From: Epilithonimonas lactis | GTDB lineage: Bacteria > Bacteroidota > Bacteroidia > Flavobacteriales > Weeksellaceae | DNA length: 64,000 nucleotides | Reading direction: 5' to 3' | Assembly (NCBI RefSeq): GCF_900110605.1 | Contig: NZ_FOFI01000007.1 | Location: 1-64,000 of the forward strand | In this document: positions 30,203 to 38,923 of the stretch, piece by piece | Position numbering within the stretch: position 1 is the stretch's first letter | Layout: every line of letters starts with the position of its first letter | Position numbers and translations under genes: made by a program | The notes under the pieces: model-generated | What the model was told of the DNA's origin: nothing | The model's input: only the letters and a program-made list of their open reading frames with translations | The model's database searches: none

Positions 30203-30654
30203 CAATTAAAATTTTAAATGGAGATTTTTTCTGACTATGACCTTTAACACCTACATCAGCTCTGTGAGTGATTCATGTAAGGGTTAACAATATCATCATG
30301 ATAACGATCTATACTGACACATAGGCGGCACGGCAATTCTATTACTTAACACTACGCTTTTCACCTTAAAAGGAGTAAATAATTTTGGTTGAGGTTTTTC
30401 TTTCATTTAATTGTTGTATAATCACTATACCTATTTAAAAACTTGATTTGTAGAGTAGTTCACTGATGTATAAATAGCAAACTATTTTATATTTTTTCAG
30501 TAAAACAATTGATTATCAGTTGGTAATCGCCCTCTGTTTTACACCCAAACAGCTTTATTTAGCCAGTCTGCAATAAGAAAGTTCGTGATGCTGTAAATCA
30601 GCAACGTACATCTAAGCGGGTGACTTAAATGTGCGTTACTTATAAGATTATTGC
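30203..30654. other. Gene-free stretch with one imperfect hairpin
   Basis: About 450 bp between two convergent genes without a convincing reading frame. Near the right end (30603-30637) the arms AACGTACATCTAAG and CTTAAATGTGCGTT pair at 12 of 14 positions plus one wobble, with a 7-nt loop. It may end transcription of the EthD-like gene. I recognise nothing else here. Confidence 0.4.
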
Positions 30655-30999
30655 TTATTTTCCGGGTTTAACGATTGTTTCGTTGTTTGCCATTGCAATA
30701 TAGTTTTCAGTGTCAAAAAAATTGGGTTCATCTGGATGAACGATTGTTAGATAGTTTTCTGACGAGAAAAATGCGTTGAAATCTTCAAAAGAGTCAAATG
30801 AGATTTCAACCACAGCATCGTATAAAGGCTTGGGGAAACCTTCAGCGATTATCGGATGATTAACTACATACTTTCTAACATAGAGTTCTGTCTCAGGGAT
30901 GGAGCAGAATAAGGGAGCATGTTTGTTTTTATGATAATCTATAAATTCTTCAAGGCTCATGTTTGGTAGCTTCTGTACCAGAAACGTAAATTTGATCAT
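30655..30999 (-). CDS. EthD-domain protein (dimeric ferredoxin-like)
   Basis: A 114-residue protein beginning MIKFTFLVQKLPNMSLEEF; a start at 31026 would add 9 unconserved residues. The LEEFIDYHKNKHAPLF motif with the WxxxHAP-like turn, the YVVNHP strand and YDAVVEISFDSFEDFNAFF are typical of the EthD family (dimeric alpha+beta barrel). The role is probably binding or modifying a small hydrophobic compound. Opposite strand to the quinone oxidoreductase gene at 31393, from which it is divergent with a 393-bp gap. Confidence 0.8.
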   Translation of the reverse strand: MIKFTFLVQKLPNMSLEEFIDYHKNKHAPLFCSIPETELYVRKYVVNHPIIAEGFPKPLYDAVVEISFDSFEDFNAFFSSENYLTIVHPDEPNFFDTENYIAMANNETIVKPGK

Positions 31000-31392
31000 T
31001 ATTTCTTTATTTATAAGTTGGTACAAAACTACTTTATTAGGTACATCAAGTCAATCACGCACAAATTTGTGCGCTGCCATTTTACATTTATTGATTAGAA
31101 GAAATCCCATTAAAACTGAAACCCGATTTATGTGTTGAAAGGCATTACATTAAAAGAGATAGTTGGTTCTATCTGGTGTTTAAAATACCAGTCTCAATGC
31201 TTCTCTACACGCTTTCTCCAGGTTTTTTAATTTTAGTCTAAGACATAGAGAGTTGTCAGTATTTTGCTGCTGCCTTTCTTATGATTATAAATCTCAAAAA
31301 ACACCTTATTCTATCACAACAGTGATTTGATACAAGTTTCCCATCTGGCTTGTTCGCAAATTTGTACTATAATTTTAAAACAAATAATTAGT
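31000..31392. promoter_or_regulatory. Divergent control region between EthD and quinone oxidoreductase genes
   Basis: A 393-bp gap. Its only clear feature is the 22-bp element at 31318-31339 that recurs at 32383-32404, followed by a promoter-like CAAATTTG at 31357-31364. The rest (31000-31317) shows no gene or strong repeat. Confidence 0.45.
31318..31339 (+). promoter_or_regulatory. Repeated 22-bp regulatory element, copy 1
   Basis: Exact copy of a 22-bp sequence (core CAGTGATTTGATACAAGT) also found at 32383. It lies 53 bp before the oxidoreductase start. In both copies the TTTG inside the element is followed 31 nt later by TTTGTACT. This suggests a shared operator plus promoter. Confidence 0.65.
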
Positions 31393-32334
31393 ATGAATGC
31401 AATAGCCTATCAAAAATTCGGAAATACAACTGTATTACAATCTGCTGAACAGTCGAAACCAACGATTAAATCTAATCAGGTGTTAGTAAAAGTAAAGGCC
31501 TTTTCCATAAATCCAATGGATTGGAAAATTAGAAAAGGTGAAATGAAACTGATGTCAGGTTCCTCATTCCCCAAAAAAACGGGAGCTGATTTCTCAGGTA
31601 TTATAGAAGATGCCGGAACCTCCGGTTTCAAAAAAGGGGATCAGGTTTTTGGAGTAGTTAAAAATATGATGAAAGATGGTGCGTCGTCAGAATACATCGC
31701 TGTTCCTGCTTCTTTGGTGTGGAAAAAACCCTCGCAAATTAGTTTTCCTCAAGCTGCATCTATTCCTGTTGTAGGTACGGCAGCCCTTACAGCTCTGGAA
31801 AAAATGGGTAATATTGATGCAGATACAGAAATTTTGATCAATGGTGCAACCGGTGGATTTGGAATGTTCTTACTTCAGTTATTAAGACAGAAAGGACCTA
31901 AAGTTACTGCGGTCACCAGTACAAAAGGGACAGAATTTGCAAAAAAGTGGGGCGCTCGAAAAGTAATTGATTACTCAAAAGAAAATGTATTTTCTCAAAA
32001 CATTCTCTACGATATTGTCATTGATCTATCTGGAAAGATGGGTTACACCGCTGCAAGAAAAATCATGAAGCCTCAATCGAAATTTATGAATCCAACACCG
32101 CGGCCCATTGAAATTCCAACTTCTATCTTCAAAAATCTATTTACAGGTAAAAAACACATCATTGTTTTAGCCGGTCCTTCTACAAAATACTCAGAGAAAT
32201 TGGTGTCTGAGGTAAATCAAGGATTACAGATTGAAATAAACAAAATATTTCAGTTTGAGCAAACGCAGGAAGCTTATCAATACGCAGAAAAGGGCGGCTT
32301 TATCGGAAAAGTTGTCGTAGAGATCAATTCTTAA
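31393..32334 (+). CDS. NADPH-dependent quinone oxidoreductase-like (zinc-free MDR)
   Basis: A 313-residue medium-chain dehydrogenase/reductase starting MNAIAYQKFGNT; the open frame extends upstream to 31327 but that would run through the promoter. FSINPMDWKIRKGEM is the N-terminal signature, GADFSGIIEDAG follows, and INGATGGFGMFLLQL is the cofactor loop. No zinc ligands. Probably reduces quinones or enones. It shares a repeated upstream element with the NmrA gene next to it. Confidence 0.88.
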   Translation: MNAIAYQKFGNTTVLQSAEQSKPTIKSNQVLVKVKAFSINPMDWKIRKGEMKLMSGSSFPKKTGADFSGIIEDAGTSGFKKGDQVFGVVKNMMKDGASSEYIAVPASLVWKKPSQISFPQAASIPVVGTAALTALEKMGNIDADTEILINGATGGFGMFLLQLLRQKGPKVTAVTSTKGTEFAKKWGARKVIDYSKENVFSQNILYDIVIDLSGKMGYTAARKIMKPQSKFMNPTPRPIEIPTSIFKNLFTGKKHIIVLAGPSTKYSEKLVSEVNQGLQIEINKIFQFEQTQEAYQYAEKGGFIGKVVVEINS

Positions 32335-32382
32335 CGGCGGGATGTACGGTAGTAATCTTCAGTAAGACTTTTAGACAAGAAA

Positions 32383-32404
32383 AACAGTGATTTGATACAA
32401 GTTT
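32383..32404 (+). promoter_or_regulatory. Repeated 22-bp regulatory element, copy 2
   Basis: Identical to 31318-31339. It lies 65 bp before the NmrA-like gene, with promoter-like CATCTTTG at 32422-32429. Presence before two adjacent redox units implies a common regulator. Confidence 0.65.
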
Positions 32405-32469
32405 TCAGTTTTAACTTGAAGCATCTTTGTACTGTTAATAACAACAAAATAATATTAAAATAAATACTT

Positions 32470-33363
32470 ATGAAAAAGCAAATTGTGATCATTGGCGCTA
32501 CCGGAACAGTAGGTAGTAAAGTGGCAGAAATTCTGATTAATGAAGGACATCTTGTAAAATTGATCACCAGAAATCCTGAGAAGTTACAGCTTCTTCAGAA
32601 TAGGGGAGCGGAAATAGTTGAAGGAGATGTAAATAATGTAGAAATACTAACCGAAACCTTCAAAAATGCAGACAGCGTATTTCTCATACTTCCGGACAAT
32701 GCGAAAGCTGAAAATACAAGAACCTACCAAAGACAGATCACCGGAAATTTTCTTGAAGCGATTGAAAGATCAGGCATAAAACATATTGTGAATATGAGTA
32801 GTTTGGGCTCTCATATGCACGAAGGCAACGGAATGATGGCCGGAACAGGCGAGCAGGAAGTACGATTAAATCAGTTGAAAGATGTAAATGTAGTACACAT
32901 CCGTTCGGCTTATTTTATGGAAAACTTCCTAAGGACAATTGCTTTGGTAAAAGGAAAAGGCATCAATGGAACTGCTGCAGATGGTGATCATGCCGTACCG
33001 ATGGTAGCAACACAGGATGTAGCAAAAGTAATAGCAGCACATCTGGCTAACCTTGATTTTACAGGAAAAAGTGTTCGTCCGGTAATGGGACCAAGAGACT
33101 ATACCTACCGTGAATTTACGACGGTCATCGGTAAGGGCATTGGCAATCCTGGACTGCCTTACGTTCAAATACCTGTGGAGCAGGCAAAACAGATATTTTT
33201 AGGAAATGGATTCTCGGAAGATTTTGTAGATAATCTGTTAGGAATGGCAGTCGCCATTAAACATGGATTTATGAATTACCAGCAAAGAGACGATTCAGCA
33301 ACTACAAAAACCACTGCCGAAGAATTTGTCAATACCATATACCTCCCAGCCTACAACAATTAA
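32470..33363 (+). CDS. NmrA-like NAD(P)-binding protein
   Basis: A 297-residue atypical SDR with the N-terminal IIGATGTVGSKVAEIL cofactor loop, GDVNNVEILTETFKNADSVFLI and the later HIVNMSSLGSHM. These proteins (NmrA, quinone reductase QOR2 type) bind NAD(P) and some reduce quinones. First gene of a pair with the old yellow enzyme, 28 bp apart, and preceded by the 22-bp repeat element. Confidence 0.85.
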   Translation: MKKQIVIIGATGTVGSKVAEILINEGHLVKLITRNPEKLQLLQNRGAEIVEGDVNNVEILTETFKNADSVFLILPDNAKAENTRTYQRQITGNFLEAIERSGIKHIVNMSSLGSHMHEGNGMMAGTGEQEVRLNQLKDVNVVHIRSAYFMENFLRTIALVKGKGINGTAADGDHAVPMVATQDVAKVIAAHLANLDFTGKSVRPVMGPRDYTYREFTTVIGKGIGNPGLPYVQIPVEQAKQIFLGNGFSEDFVDNLLGMAVAIKHGFMNYQQRDDSATTKTTAEEFVNTIYLPAYNN

Positions 33364-33391
33364 TTATCAACATACATAAAAGACTATCAAA

Positions 33392-34474
33392 ATGAAATTA
33401 CTGGAACCAACACGGTTAGGAAATTTAACCTTAAAAAATAAAATGGCGATGTCTGCAATGACCAGAAGCCGTGCAGATATCAATGGACTCGTTGGCGAAA
33501 GGACCGTAGAATACTATACCCAAAGAGTAGGTGCAGGTCTGATCTTTACTGAAGCCATTAGAATTAGCGAGGAGGCAACCGGCAGTCCTCTTACGCCTGG
33601 AGTATTTACACAGGAACAAATCGAAGCCTGGAAGAAAGTTACAGCTGCAGTACATGAAAATGGTGGATCAATCATTGCGCAACTCTGGCATACCGGTCGC
33701 GCAGGTCATTCTGTTGACCGAAGTGGGAAATTGCCATTGGCACCTTCAGCTTTGCCCATTATCGGAATGCAACATTTCACATCACAAGGGATGAAAGAAT
33801 ATGAAACGCCGCAAGAAATCACCATACAAGAGATTAAACAGACCATCAAAGATTTTGGACAGGCCGCTAGAAATGCGATAGAAGCAGGCTTTGATGGCGT
33901 TGAACTCCATGCTGCGAATGGATATTTGCCCAATCAGTTTTTGGCGGAAAGTTCCAACCGACGAACTGACGAATATGGAGGAAGTTTCGAGAACAAATCT
34001 CGTTTTGTGGTTGAGGTAATGCAGGAATTGATCAATGCTGTCGGAGGAGAAAGAGTAGGTATCAAGCTATCACCCCTTCATCCATATGGAGATATGATTT
34101 TGAATGATCCGGAAGGAACCTATACTTATTTGATTTCTGAACTGAACCAACTGGACTTCAATTATGTGGAATTGATGAAACGCAGCCCATATTTTCCTTC
34201 TCCAGAGCATTATCCTATTGGTGATGAAATGGTTCTGTTCGGGCAAAAAATTAAGCAAACGGTAATTGCCAATGCGGGTTATGACAAAATCTCAGGAGAA
34301 GCGGAATTGGAAAGAGGTATTGCGAAATTAATTTCCTTTGGAACTTTGTTCCTTGCCAATCCGGATCTGCCCGAGCGTTTTGAAAATGATGCTGCTTTGA
34401 ACGAACCTGACCGTGCGACCATGTTCGGAGGTGGAAAAGAGGGATATATTGATTATCCATTTCTACCGAAATAA
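33392..34474 (+). CDS. Old yellow enzyme family alkene reductase
   Basis: A 360-residue FMN enzyme that reduces activated C=C bonds or nitro groups with NADPH. Conserved: MSAMTRSRAD at the N-terminus, IIAQLWHTGRAGH, FDGVELHAANGYLPNQFL with the substrate-binding His-Asn pattern, and RTDEYGGSFENKSRF. Length and motifs match the NemA/xenobiotic reductase group. Co-transcribed with the NmrA gene. Confidence 0.92.
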   Translation: MKLLEPTRLGNLTLKNKMAMSAMTRSRADINGLVGERTVEYYTQRVGAGLIFTEAIRISEEATGSPLTPGVFTQEQIEAWKKVTAAVHENGGSIIAQLWHTGRAGHSVDRSGKLPLAPSALPIIGMQHFTSQGMKEYETPQEITIQEIKQTIKDFGQAARNAIEAGFDGVELHAANGYLPNQFLAESSNRRTDEYGGSFENKSRFVVEVMQELINAVGGERVGIKLSPLHPYGDMILNDPEGTYTYLISELNQLDFNYVELMKRSPYFPSPEHYPIGDEMVLFGQKIKQTVIANAGYDKISGEAELERGIAKLISFGTLFLANPDLPERFENDAALNEPDRATMFGGGKEGYIDYPFLPK

Positions 34475-34506
34475 CATATTAATGGCTGTTTGGCTTATCG
34501 TTCATC

Positions 34507-34539
34507 CTCAATTTGGCTTCAAATAGTCTCAATTTGGCT
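34507..34539 (+). promoter_or_regulatory. Direct repeat operator, CTCAATTTGGCT twice, 21 bp apart
   Basis: CTCAATTTGGCT at 34507-34518 and 34528-34539, exactly two helical turns apart. A third partial TTTGGCT is at 34489-34495. The second copy ends 23 bp before the promoter-like CAATTTTG at 34563-34570 of the SDR gene. This is the geometry of an AraC-type activator site; the AraC gene at 35435 is the natural candidate. Confidence 0.65.
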
Positions 34540-34598
34540 ACAACTACCGATAAATGAATGACCAATTTTGCAGTAGTTAATTAAATCAATTTAAAATT

Positions 34599-35372
34599 AT
34601 GCAGACAAATGAAAATAAAGTAGCACTGGTAAGTGGTGCGAATAAAGGCGTAGGTTTTCAGATCGCTAAAGCTTTGGCAGAAAATGGATATACAGTCTAT
34701 GCAGGTTCACGTGATCTTCAAAGCGGTATAACTGCTGTTGCAGAAATGGGAGGCAATGCGAAAGCCATTCAACTGGACATTACGAACATGGATTCCGTGA
34801 ATAATGCAGTTCGAACAATTGAAAGTGAATCAGGATACTTAACATTGTTGGTCAATAATGCTGCGGTCTCCCATGTAGGAAAACCAGGACGCACAATGGA
34901 AGAAATTTTGGGCGCACAACGTGCCAGTATCGTCCCGATCGATGACCTAAAAGGTGTGTGGGATACCAATGTTTTTGCGACATTTGCCGTCACTCAGGCA
35001 TTTTTACCACTATTGCGAAAAGCACCTTCTGCACGGATTGTGACAGTTTCCAGCTCTTTGGGTTCTCTTACGATCAATTCGAATCCTCATAATCCATACC
35101 GTTCAGCGTTCGATGCGGCCTATGGTGCTTCTAAAACCGCACTTAATGGAATCTTTATTTCGCTGGCAATCGATCTTGAAAATACAAATATCAAGGTTCA
35201 TCTGGTGAGTCCAGGCTTTACAGCAACAGCCCTTAATAACTTTCAGGGAACCGACACCGTGGAAGAAGGATCTAGAGAACCCATCAGAGTAGCGTTGGCT
35301 AAAGATCTCCCAAACGGAAGTTTTACCGGTCCAGCAAATTCCAACGGATCATACGATACAGTTCCATGGTAA
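34599..35372 (+). CDS. Short-chain dehydrogenase/reductase
   Basis: A 257-residue SDR. The cofactor loop is SGANKGVGFQIAKAL, NNAA follows near residue 87, the catalytic Ser is in VTVSSSLGS and the Tyr/Lys pair in YGASKTALNG. Resembles carbonyl-reductase-like SDRs of bacterial clusters controlled by AraC regulators. It lies between the direct-repeat operator and a strong terminator, so it is a single-gene unit, followed by the AraC gene. Confidence 0.88.
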   Translation: MQTNENKVALVSGANKGVGFQIAKALAENGYTVYAGSRDLQSGITAVAEMGGNAKAIQLDITNMDSVNNAVRTIESESGYLTLLVNNAAVSHVGKPGRTMEEILGAQRASIVPIDDLKGVWDTNVFATFAVTQAFLPLLRKAPSARIVTVSSSLGSLTINSNPHNPYRSAFDAAYGASKTALNGIFISLAIDLENTNIKVHLVSPGFTATALNNFQGTDTVEEGSREPIRVALAKDLPNGSFTGPANSNGSYDTVPW

Positions 35373-35382
35373 TATCCACCTA

Positions 35383-35421
35383 AAAAAAACCTATGATAGT
35401 CAAATGACCATAGGTTTTTTT
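35383..35421. terminator. Strong hairpin terminator between SDR and AraC genes
   Basis: Perfect 13-bp stem (AAAAAAACCTATG with CATAGGTTTTTTT) around a 13-nt loop that itself can pair GTCA/TGAC. The T run on the plus strand ends transcription of the SDR gene. Confidence 0.85.
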
Positions 35422-35434
35422 ATAAATTTATAAT

Positions 35435-36352
35435 ATGAAAAGTAAAGAAGACAAATTGATAAGGTTCATTTCCATATCTGAAAGTCATAAGGCTTTTGGA
35501 TTGCCTGCACCACAGCATCCACTGATCAGTCTCGTTCATTTCAATGAAGAAAGTCCGTTCAATACGGAGATGGCGCCAATCTATGATGTGCTGAGTTTCT
35601 ACAAAATAACCTTCATCACAAAAAACAGCGGAAAGCTGAAGTATGGTCAGAATTACTATGATTATAATGAAGGAAGTATGCTTTTTTTAGCACCCAATCA
35701 GTTGGTGGGCACAGTGGAATACAATAAAAATACGCATTGCTATATTTTACTTATTCATCCAGATTTTATTTTAGGACATCCCTTAGCAAAAAAGATAAAG
35801 CAGTACGGCTACTTTTCTTACTCTTCCAATGAAGCTTTGCATCTATCGGAAACAGAAAGACAGATTATTCTTTCCGTTTACCAGATAATGGAACAGGAGC
35901 TGAACAGCCGTGTTGATGAATTCAGTCAGGAAGTGATCATTGCACAGTTGGAGTTAATGCTGAGCTACGTCAACAGATTTTACAAGCGGCAGTTCATTAC
36001 CCGAAAAGCAGTCAATAAGGACATTCTTCACAATACAGAACGTATCCTGGATGAATATCTTGGTCAGAAAACCTTGGTATTAGGTGTTCCGACAGTGAAA
36101 TATGTCGCGGATCAATTACATTTATCATCAGGTTATTTGAGCGATATGTTACGCTCTCTCATTGGAAAAAGCGGGAAACAATATATTCACGAGAAGCTCA
36201 TTGAGAAAGCAAAAGAAAAATTGATTACCAGCGAATTGACCATTGGTGAGATCGCCTACGAATTGGGCTTTGAACATCCGCAGTCTTTCAGTAAATTGTT
36301 TAAGACAAAAACGAATCTTTCTCCATTGGAATTCAGAAGATCTTTTAATTGA
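35435..36352 (+). CDS. AraC-family transcriptional regulator
   Basis: A 305-residue paralogue of the regulator at 5899: same order of cupin-like sensor (KLKYGQNYYDYNEGSMLFLAP) split as KLKYGQNYYDYNEG and SMLFLAPNQL, linker helices with RFYKRQFITRKAVNK, and two C-terminal helix-turn-helix motifs (DQLHLSSGYLSDMLRSL and IGEIAYELGFEHPQSFSKLF). The two copies share the position next to redox genes. The direct repeat at 34507-34539 upstream of the SDR gene is a likely binding site. Confidence 0.88.
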   Translation: MKSKEDKLIRFISISESHKAFGLPAPQHPLISLVHFNEESPFNTEMAPIYDVLSFYKITFITKNSGKLKYGQNYYDYNEGSMLFLAPNQLVGTVEYNKNTHCYILLIHPDFILGHPLAKKIKQYGYFSYSSNEALHLSETERQIILSVYQIMEQELNSRVDEFSQEVIIAQLELMLSYVNRFYKRQFITRKAVNKDILHNTERILDEYLGQKTLVLGVPTVKYVADQLHLSSGYLSDMLRSLIGKSGKQYIHEKLIEKAKEKLITSELTIGEIAYELGFEHPQSFSKLFKTKTNLSPLEFRRSFN

Positions 36353-36602
36353 TATCTGATCTGACAAATACATCAAGTGACATGAAGAAAAAAAACTTAA
36401 AATTAAAAGATTGGTTCGAAAAGATAAAAAGTTGCAAATTTAGTGTTCACATTTTTCAATTCATCTTGATCCATGGCAATCCAATCTCATGTTGCTTAGG
36501 TTAAAGCTCTAAAAGGTTAAACTTAAATCATCCAAAGACTTTTCTCTACTTACCGGGATTTAGTTTTGATAGACTGGAATGGAAAAAAATATCTTTCAGT
36601 AA

Positions 36603-36645
36603 TAAAAAAAACCGACATAAGAAAGTAAAAACTTCAAATGTCGGT
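36603..36645 (-). terminator. Terminator of tRNA-Arg
   Basis: On the minus strand ACCGACAT (36638-36645) pairs with ATGTCGGT (36611-36618) and is followed by a run of T. It lies just past the 3' end of the tRNA. The preceding gap (36353-36602) shows no gene. Confidence 0.8.
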
Positions 36646-36649
36646 CTTG

Positions 36650-36723
36650 TGACCTCGACAGGATTCAAACCTGTAACCTTCTGAGCCGTAATCAGATGCG
36701 CTATTCAGTTGCGCCACGAGGCC
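36650..36723 (-). tRNA. tRNA-Arg (anticodon ACG)
   Basis: A 74-nt cloverleaf read on the minus strand. Acceptor GGCCTCG pairs with CGAGGTC (one G-U), D stem GCGC/GCGC, anticodon stem TCTGA/TCAGA with loop TTACGGC giving anticodon ACG, T stem ACAGG/CCTGT with loop TTTGAAT, discriminator A. CCA is not encoded. A promoter-like TATATTTG is 15 bp upstream, and a terminator follows. Confidence 0.97.
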
Positions 36724-36738
36724 TTGTTTAAAGGTTTG

Positions 36739-36746
36739 CAAATATA
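36739..36746 (-). promoter_or_regulatory. Promoter -7 element of tRNA-Arg
   Basis: TATATTTG on the minus strand, a perfect TAnnTTTG element, 15 bp before the mature tRNA 5' end. A -33 TTG is not evident. Confidence 0.5.
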
Positions 36747-36770
36747 GTACTTTTTTGCTTTCTTTGGAAG

Positions 36771-37823
36771 ATGAAACGCATTTTTTTACTACTAATTTTA
36801 TTTCTTTTTTCAATTTCCTGTAAAAAAGAATATATTCAAAAATCAAATGACAATATAACCATCTCATCACGAGTGAATTATATTGAAAATTCCGACAAGC
36901 TGACTTTGACTTCAGGAAAATTCAAAAATGTCATTCCGAGCAAAAATCTGCCTTTCAAAAAAGCAATGTTGCTAAATTCTAGCTTGATTGGCTTCTTTTC
37001 TGAACTTGATTTAGAAAATAAAATCACCGGCGTCTCGAGTCCGGAATATATTTTCTCAGAAAAAATCCACCAGTTAATCAACGAAAACAAAATCCTTAAC
37101 ATCGGAAACGAACAAAAATACGACATCGAAAAAATCCTTTCCAACAAACCGGATGTCATCTTCACCAACTACGTTCCCAACTTCGTCAACACGTACGAAG
37201 TTCTTAAAAACAACGGCATCGAACTTATTTTCCTCGACGATTTTATGGAACAAAATCCGTTAGAAAAATCAAAATACCTATTGCTCTTTGGAAAATTGTT
37301 CGGGAAAGAGAAAGAAGCGGAGAAAGCATATCAAAAAATCGAAGAAAATTACAAGAAAATCCAGACCTTAAGCAAAAATTCAAAATCAAACTCATTGGTT
37401 CTCTGCAACGAAATGTATGGAAGCCAATGGTTTCTCCCAGGCGGAAATTCCTTCGTAGCAAAACTCATCAATGATGCTGGCGGAAATTACATCCTGAAAG
37501 ACAACAAAGAATCCACCTCAGTTCCACTAAGTTTCGAGGAAGTTTTCATCAAATCGAAACAAGCCAATTTTTGGATTAACATCAGTCCGCACAAAAACAA
37601 AAAAGAACTTCTGACGCTCAACCCGAATTATTCAAAAATGGACGTTTTCAATTCCGGAAAATTATATATGATAAACAACCGCGAAAAAGACCAGGCCAAC
37701 GACTACTTCGAAAGTGGCGTTGTCCGTTGCGACGTGGTTTTGAGAGATTATTTCAAGATTTTTCATCCAGAAGACGTAACTTTCCAGTCAGAACCGTTGG
37801 TCTATCTCAAAGAACTTAAATAA
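36771..37823 (+). CDS. Substrate-binding lipoprotein of a metal/cobalamin-type ABC system
   Basis: A 350-residue protein with lipobox FSISC (Cys17), so it is anchored in a membrane facing the periplasm. It has the helical-backbone metal receptor fold: an N-terminal domain with LLNSSLIGFFSELDLENKITGVSS split here as LIGFFSELDLENKITG, and YDIEKILSNKPDVIFTN, followed by a long helix and a C-terminal domain. These receptors bind ferric siderophores, heme or cobalamin. The permease and ATPase genes are absent from the window. It is followed without a gap by the CPBP protease gene. Confidence 0.82.
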   Translation: MKRIFLLLILFLFSISCKKEYIQKSNDNITISSRVNYIENSDKLTLTSGKFKNVIPSKNLPFKKAMLLNSSLIGFFSELDLENKITGVSSPEYIFSEKIHQLINENKILNIGNEQKYDIEKILSNKPDVIFTNYVPNFVNTYEVLKNNGIELIFLDDFMEQNPLEKSKYLLLFGKLFGKEKEAEKAYQKIEENYKKIQTLSKNSKSNSLVLCNEMYGSQWFLPGGNSFVAKLINDAGGNYILKDNKESTSVPLSFEEVFIKSKQANFWINISPHKNKKELLTLNPNYSKMDVFNSGKLYMINNREKDQANDYFESGVVRCDVVLRDYFKIFHPEDVTFQSEPLVYLKELK

Positions 37824-38639
37824 ATGCAGGAACAAAATTACAAAGTCGACTTTTTCATCGGAATCATACTCGTGGTCGGGCTTTTCATCGGGCAATCATT
37901 CGCGTACGCCATCGGTTTGGGATTGTCGGCGTTATTCGACCAGGACATCAGCGAATCGGGCGGTTTCAACATCTTTATGTACTGCGCAACAATGCTCACG
38001 CCCGTTCTATTCTTCGACCTTTTAGTCGTAAGGAAAGAAAAAAAGAAACTCAATTTCGACTTTTCCACCAAGCCATTTCGCGTCTATTTATTGATATTCC
38101 CAATGATGTTCGGAATGATGCTCGTCGCAGATTACACCACGCAACTTATCCCAACAGAAGGCGGAATTCTCGGGCCGATTTACGAACTCTACACCAAAGA
38201 ATTCGCAAAACTCCTCAAAGACCCGGTCGCACTGGTCATTATGACCGTCATCTTCGCACCAATCCTGGAAGAAATCCTTTTCCGTGGCATCATAATGAAA
38301 GGAATGATAAACAACAAAGTCGCTCCAGTCACCGCGATTATCGTCTCCGCCTTGATTTTTGGCGCTGTCCATTTCAATCCGTGGCAATTTGCAGGCGCAT
38401 TTTTGCTCGGTTTGGTATTAGGTTTGGTGTACTACAAAACGAAATCTCTGCTGATGCCGATATTGTTGCACGCCTTCAATAACTTACTGTCCGCATTGAT
38501 GATGATGTACTCTGATTCAGAAACTTTTTCCGGATTATTCAACGTAAACAAAGAACTTCTTCTTGTCGCTGGCGTGGTAATTTTCGCAATTCCATTTTAT
38601 TTTTTTGCCATCCACAAGAATATTATTTATAAAGATTAA
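37824..38639 (+). CDS. CPBP family intramembrane metalloprotease
   Basis: A 271-residue membrane protein with about eight hydrophobic segments. Motif 1 is EEILFRG (Glu149, Glu150, Arg154), motif 2 VHFNPWQFAGAFLLGLVLG with His183, and motif 3 LLHAFNNL with a His near 221. This is the CAAX protease/bacteriocin-processing family, seen in many cell types with often unknown substrates. Its ATG directly follows the TAA of the lipoprotein gene, so they are translationally coupled. Confidence 0.9.
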   Translation: MQEQNYKVDFFIGIILVVGLFIGQSFAYAIGLGLSALFDQDISESGGFNIFMYCATMLTPVLFFDLLVVRKEKKKLNFDFSTKPFRVYLLIFPMMFGMMLVADYTTQLIPTEGGILGPIYELYTKEFAKLLKDPVALVIMTVIFAPILEEILFRGIIMKGMINNKVAPVTAIIVSALIFGAVHFNPWQFAGAFLLGLVLGLVYYKTKSLLMPILLHAFNNLLSALMMMYSDSETFSGLFNVNKELLLVAGVVIFAIPFYFFAIHKNIIYKD

Positions 38640-38819
38640 AATTATGGCAACTTATCCGCCCTCCGTTCCCGCTATTTTTTGCCAAGGCTTTTCCCACAGC
38701 AAAAAAATGAGCTCCACTCAGGTCGGGTTGCGCTTCGCAAGGTTCAACATTTGTCATCCATTCAAACTTTTGTCAATATTATAAATTAATCTAAAAACTT
38801 TAAATTTGAAATATTGAAA

Positions 38820-38852
38820 AGCCTTGTCAATGTTCCAAACCTTGACAAGGCT
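38820..38852. repeat. Perfect inverted repeat in rdgB upstream region
   Basis: Arms AGCCTTGTCAA and TTGACAAGGCT, 11 bp each, around an 11-nt loop. No T run follows, so a terminator role is doubtful; an RNA structure or protein site is possible. Confidence 0.55.
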
Positions 38853-38871
38853 GACTAAAATCCACGAATAA

Positions 38872-38923
38872 TATCATTTATCATCCATCAATTATCATTT
38901 ATCATCCATCAACTATCATTTAT
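38872..38923. repeat. Tandem 21-bp repeat before rdgB
   Basis: TATCATTTATCATCCATCAA-type unit at 38872-38892 and 38893-38913, with a third partial copy to 38923. It ends 8 bp before the rdgB ATG, so it forms the leader or promoter region of that gene. Confidence 0.75.

Noticed and set aside
31327-31392. Longer oxidoreductase starting at 31327
   Set aside because: The start lies within the 22-bp repeat and the extra residues are unlike the family.
38872-38923. Possible CRISPR-like array
   Set aside because: The copies are directly adjacent with no spacers and differ slightly, so it is a simple tandem repeat.
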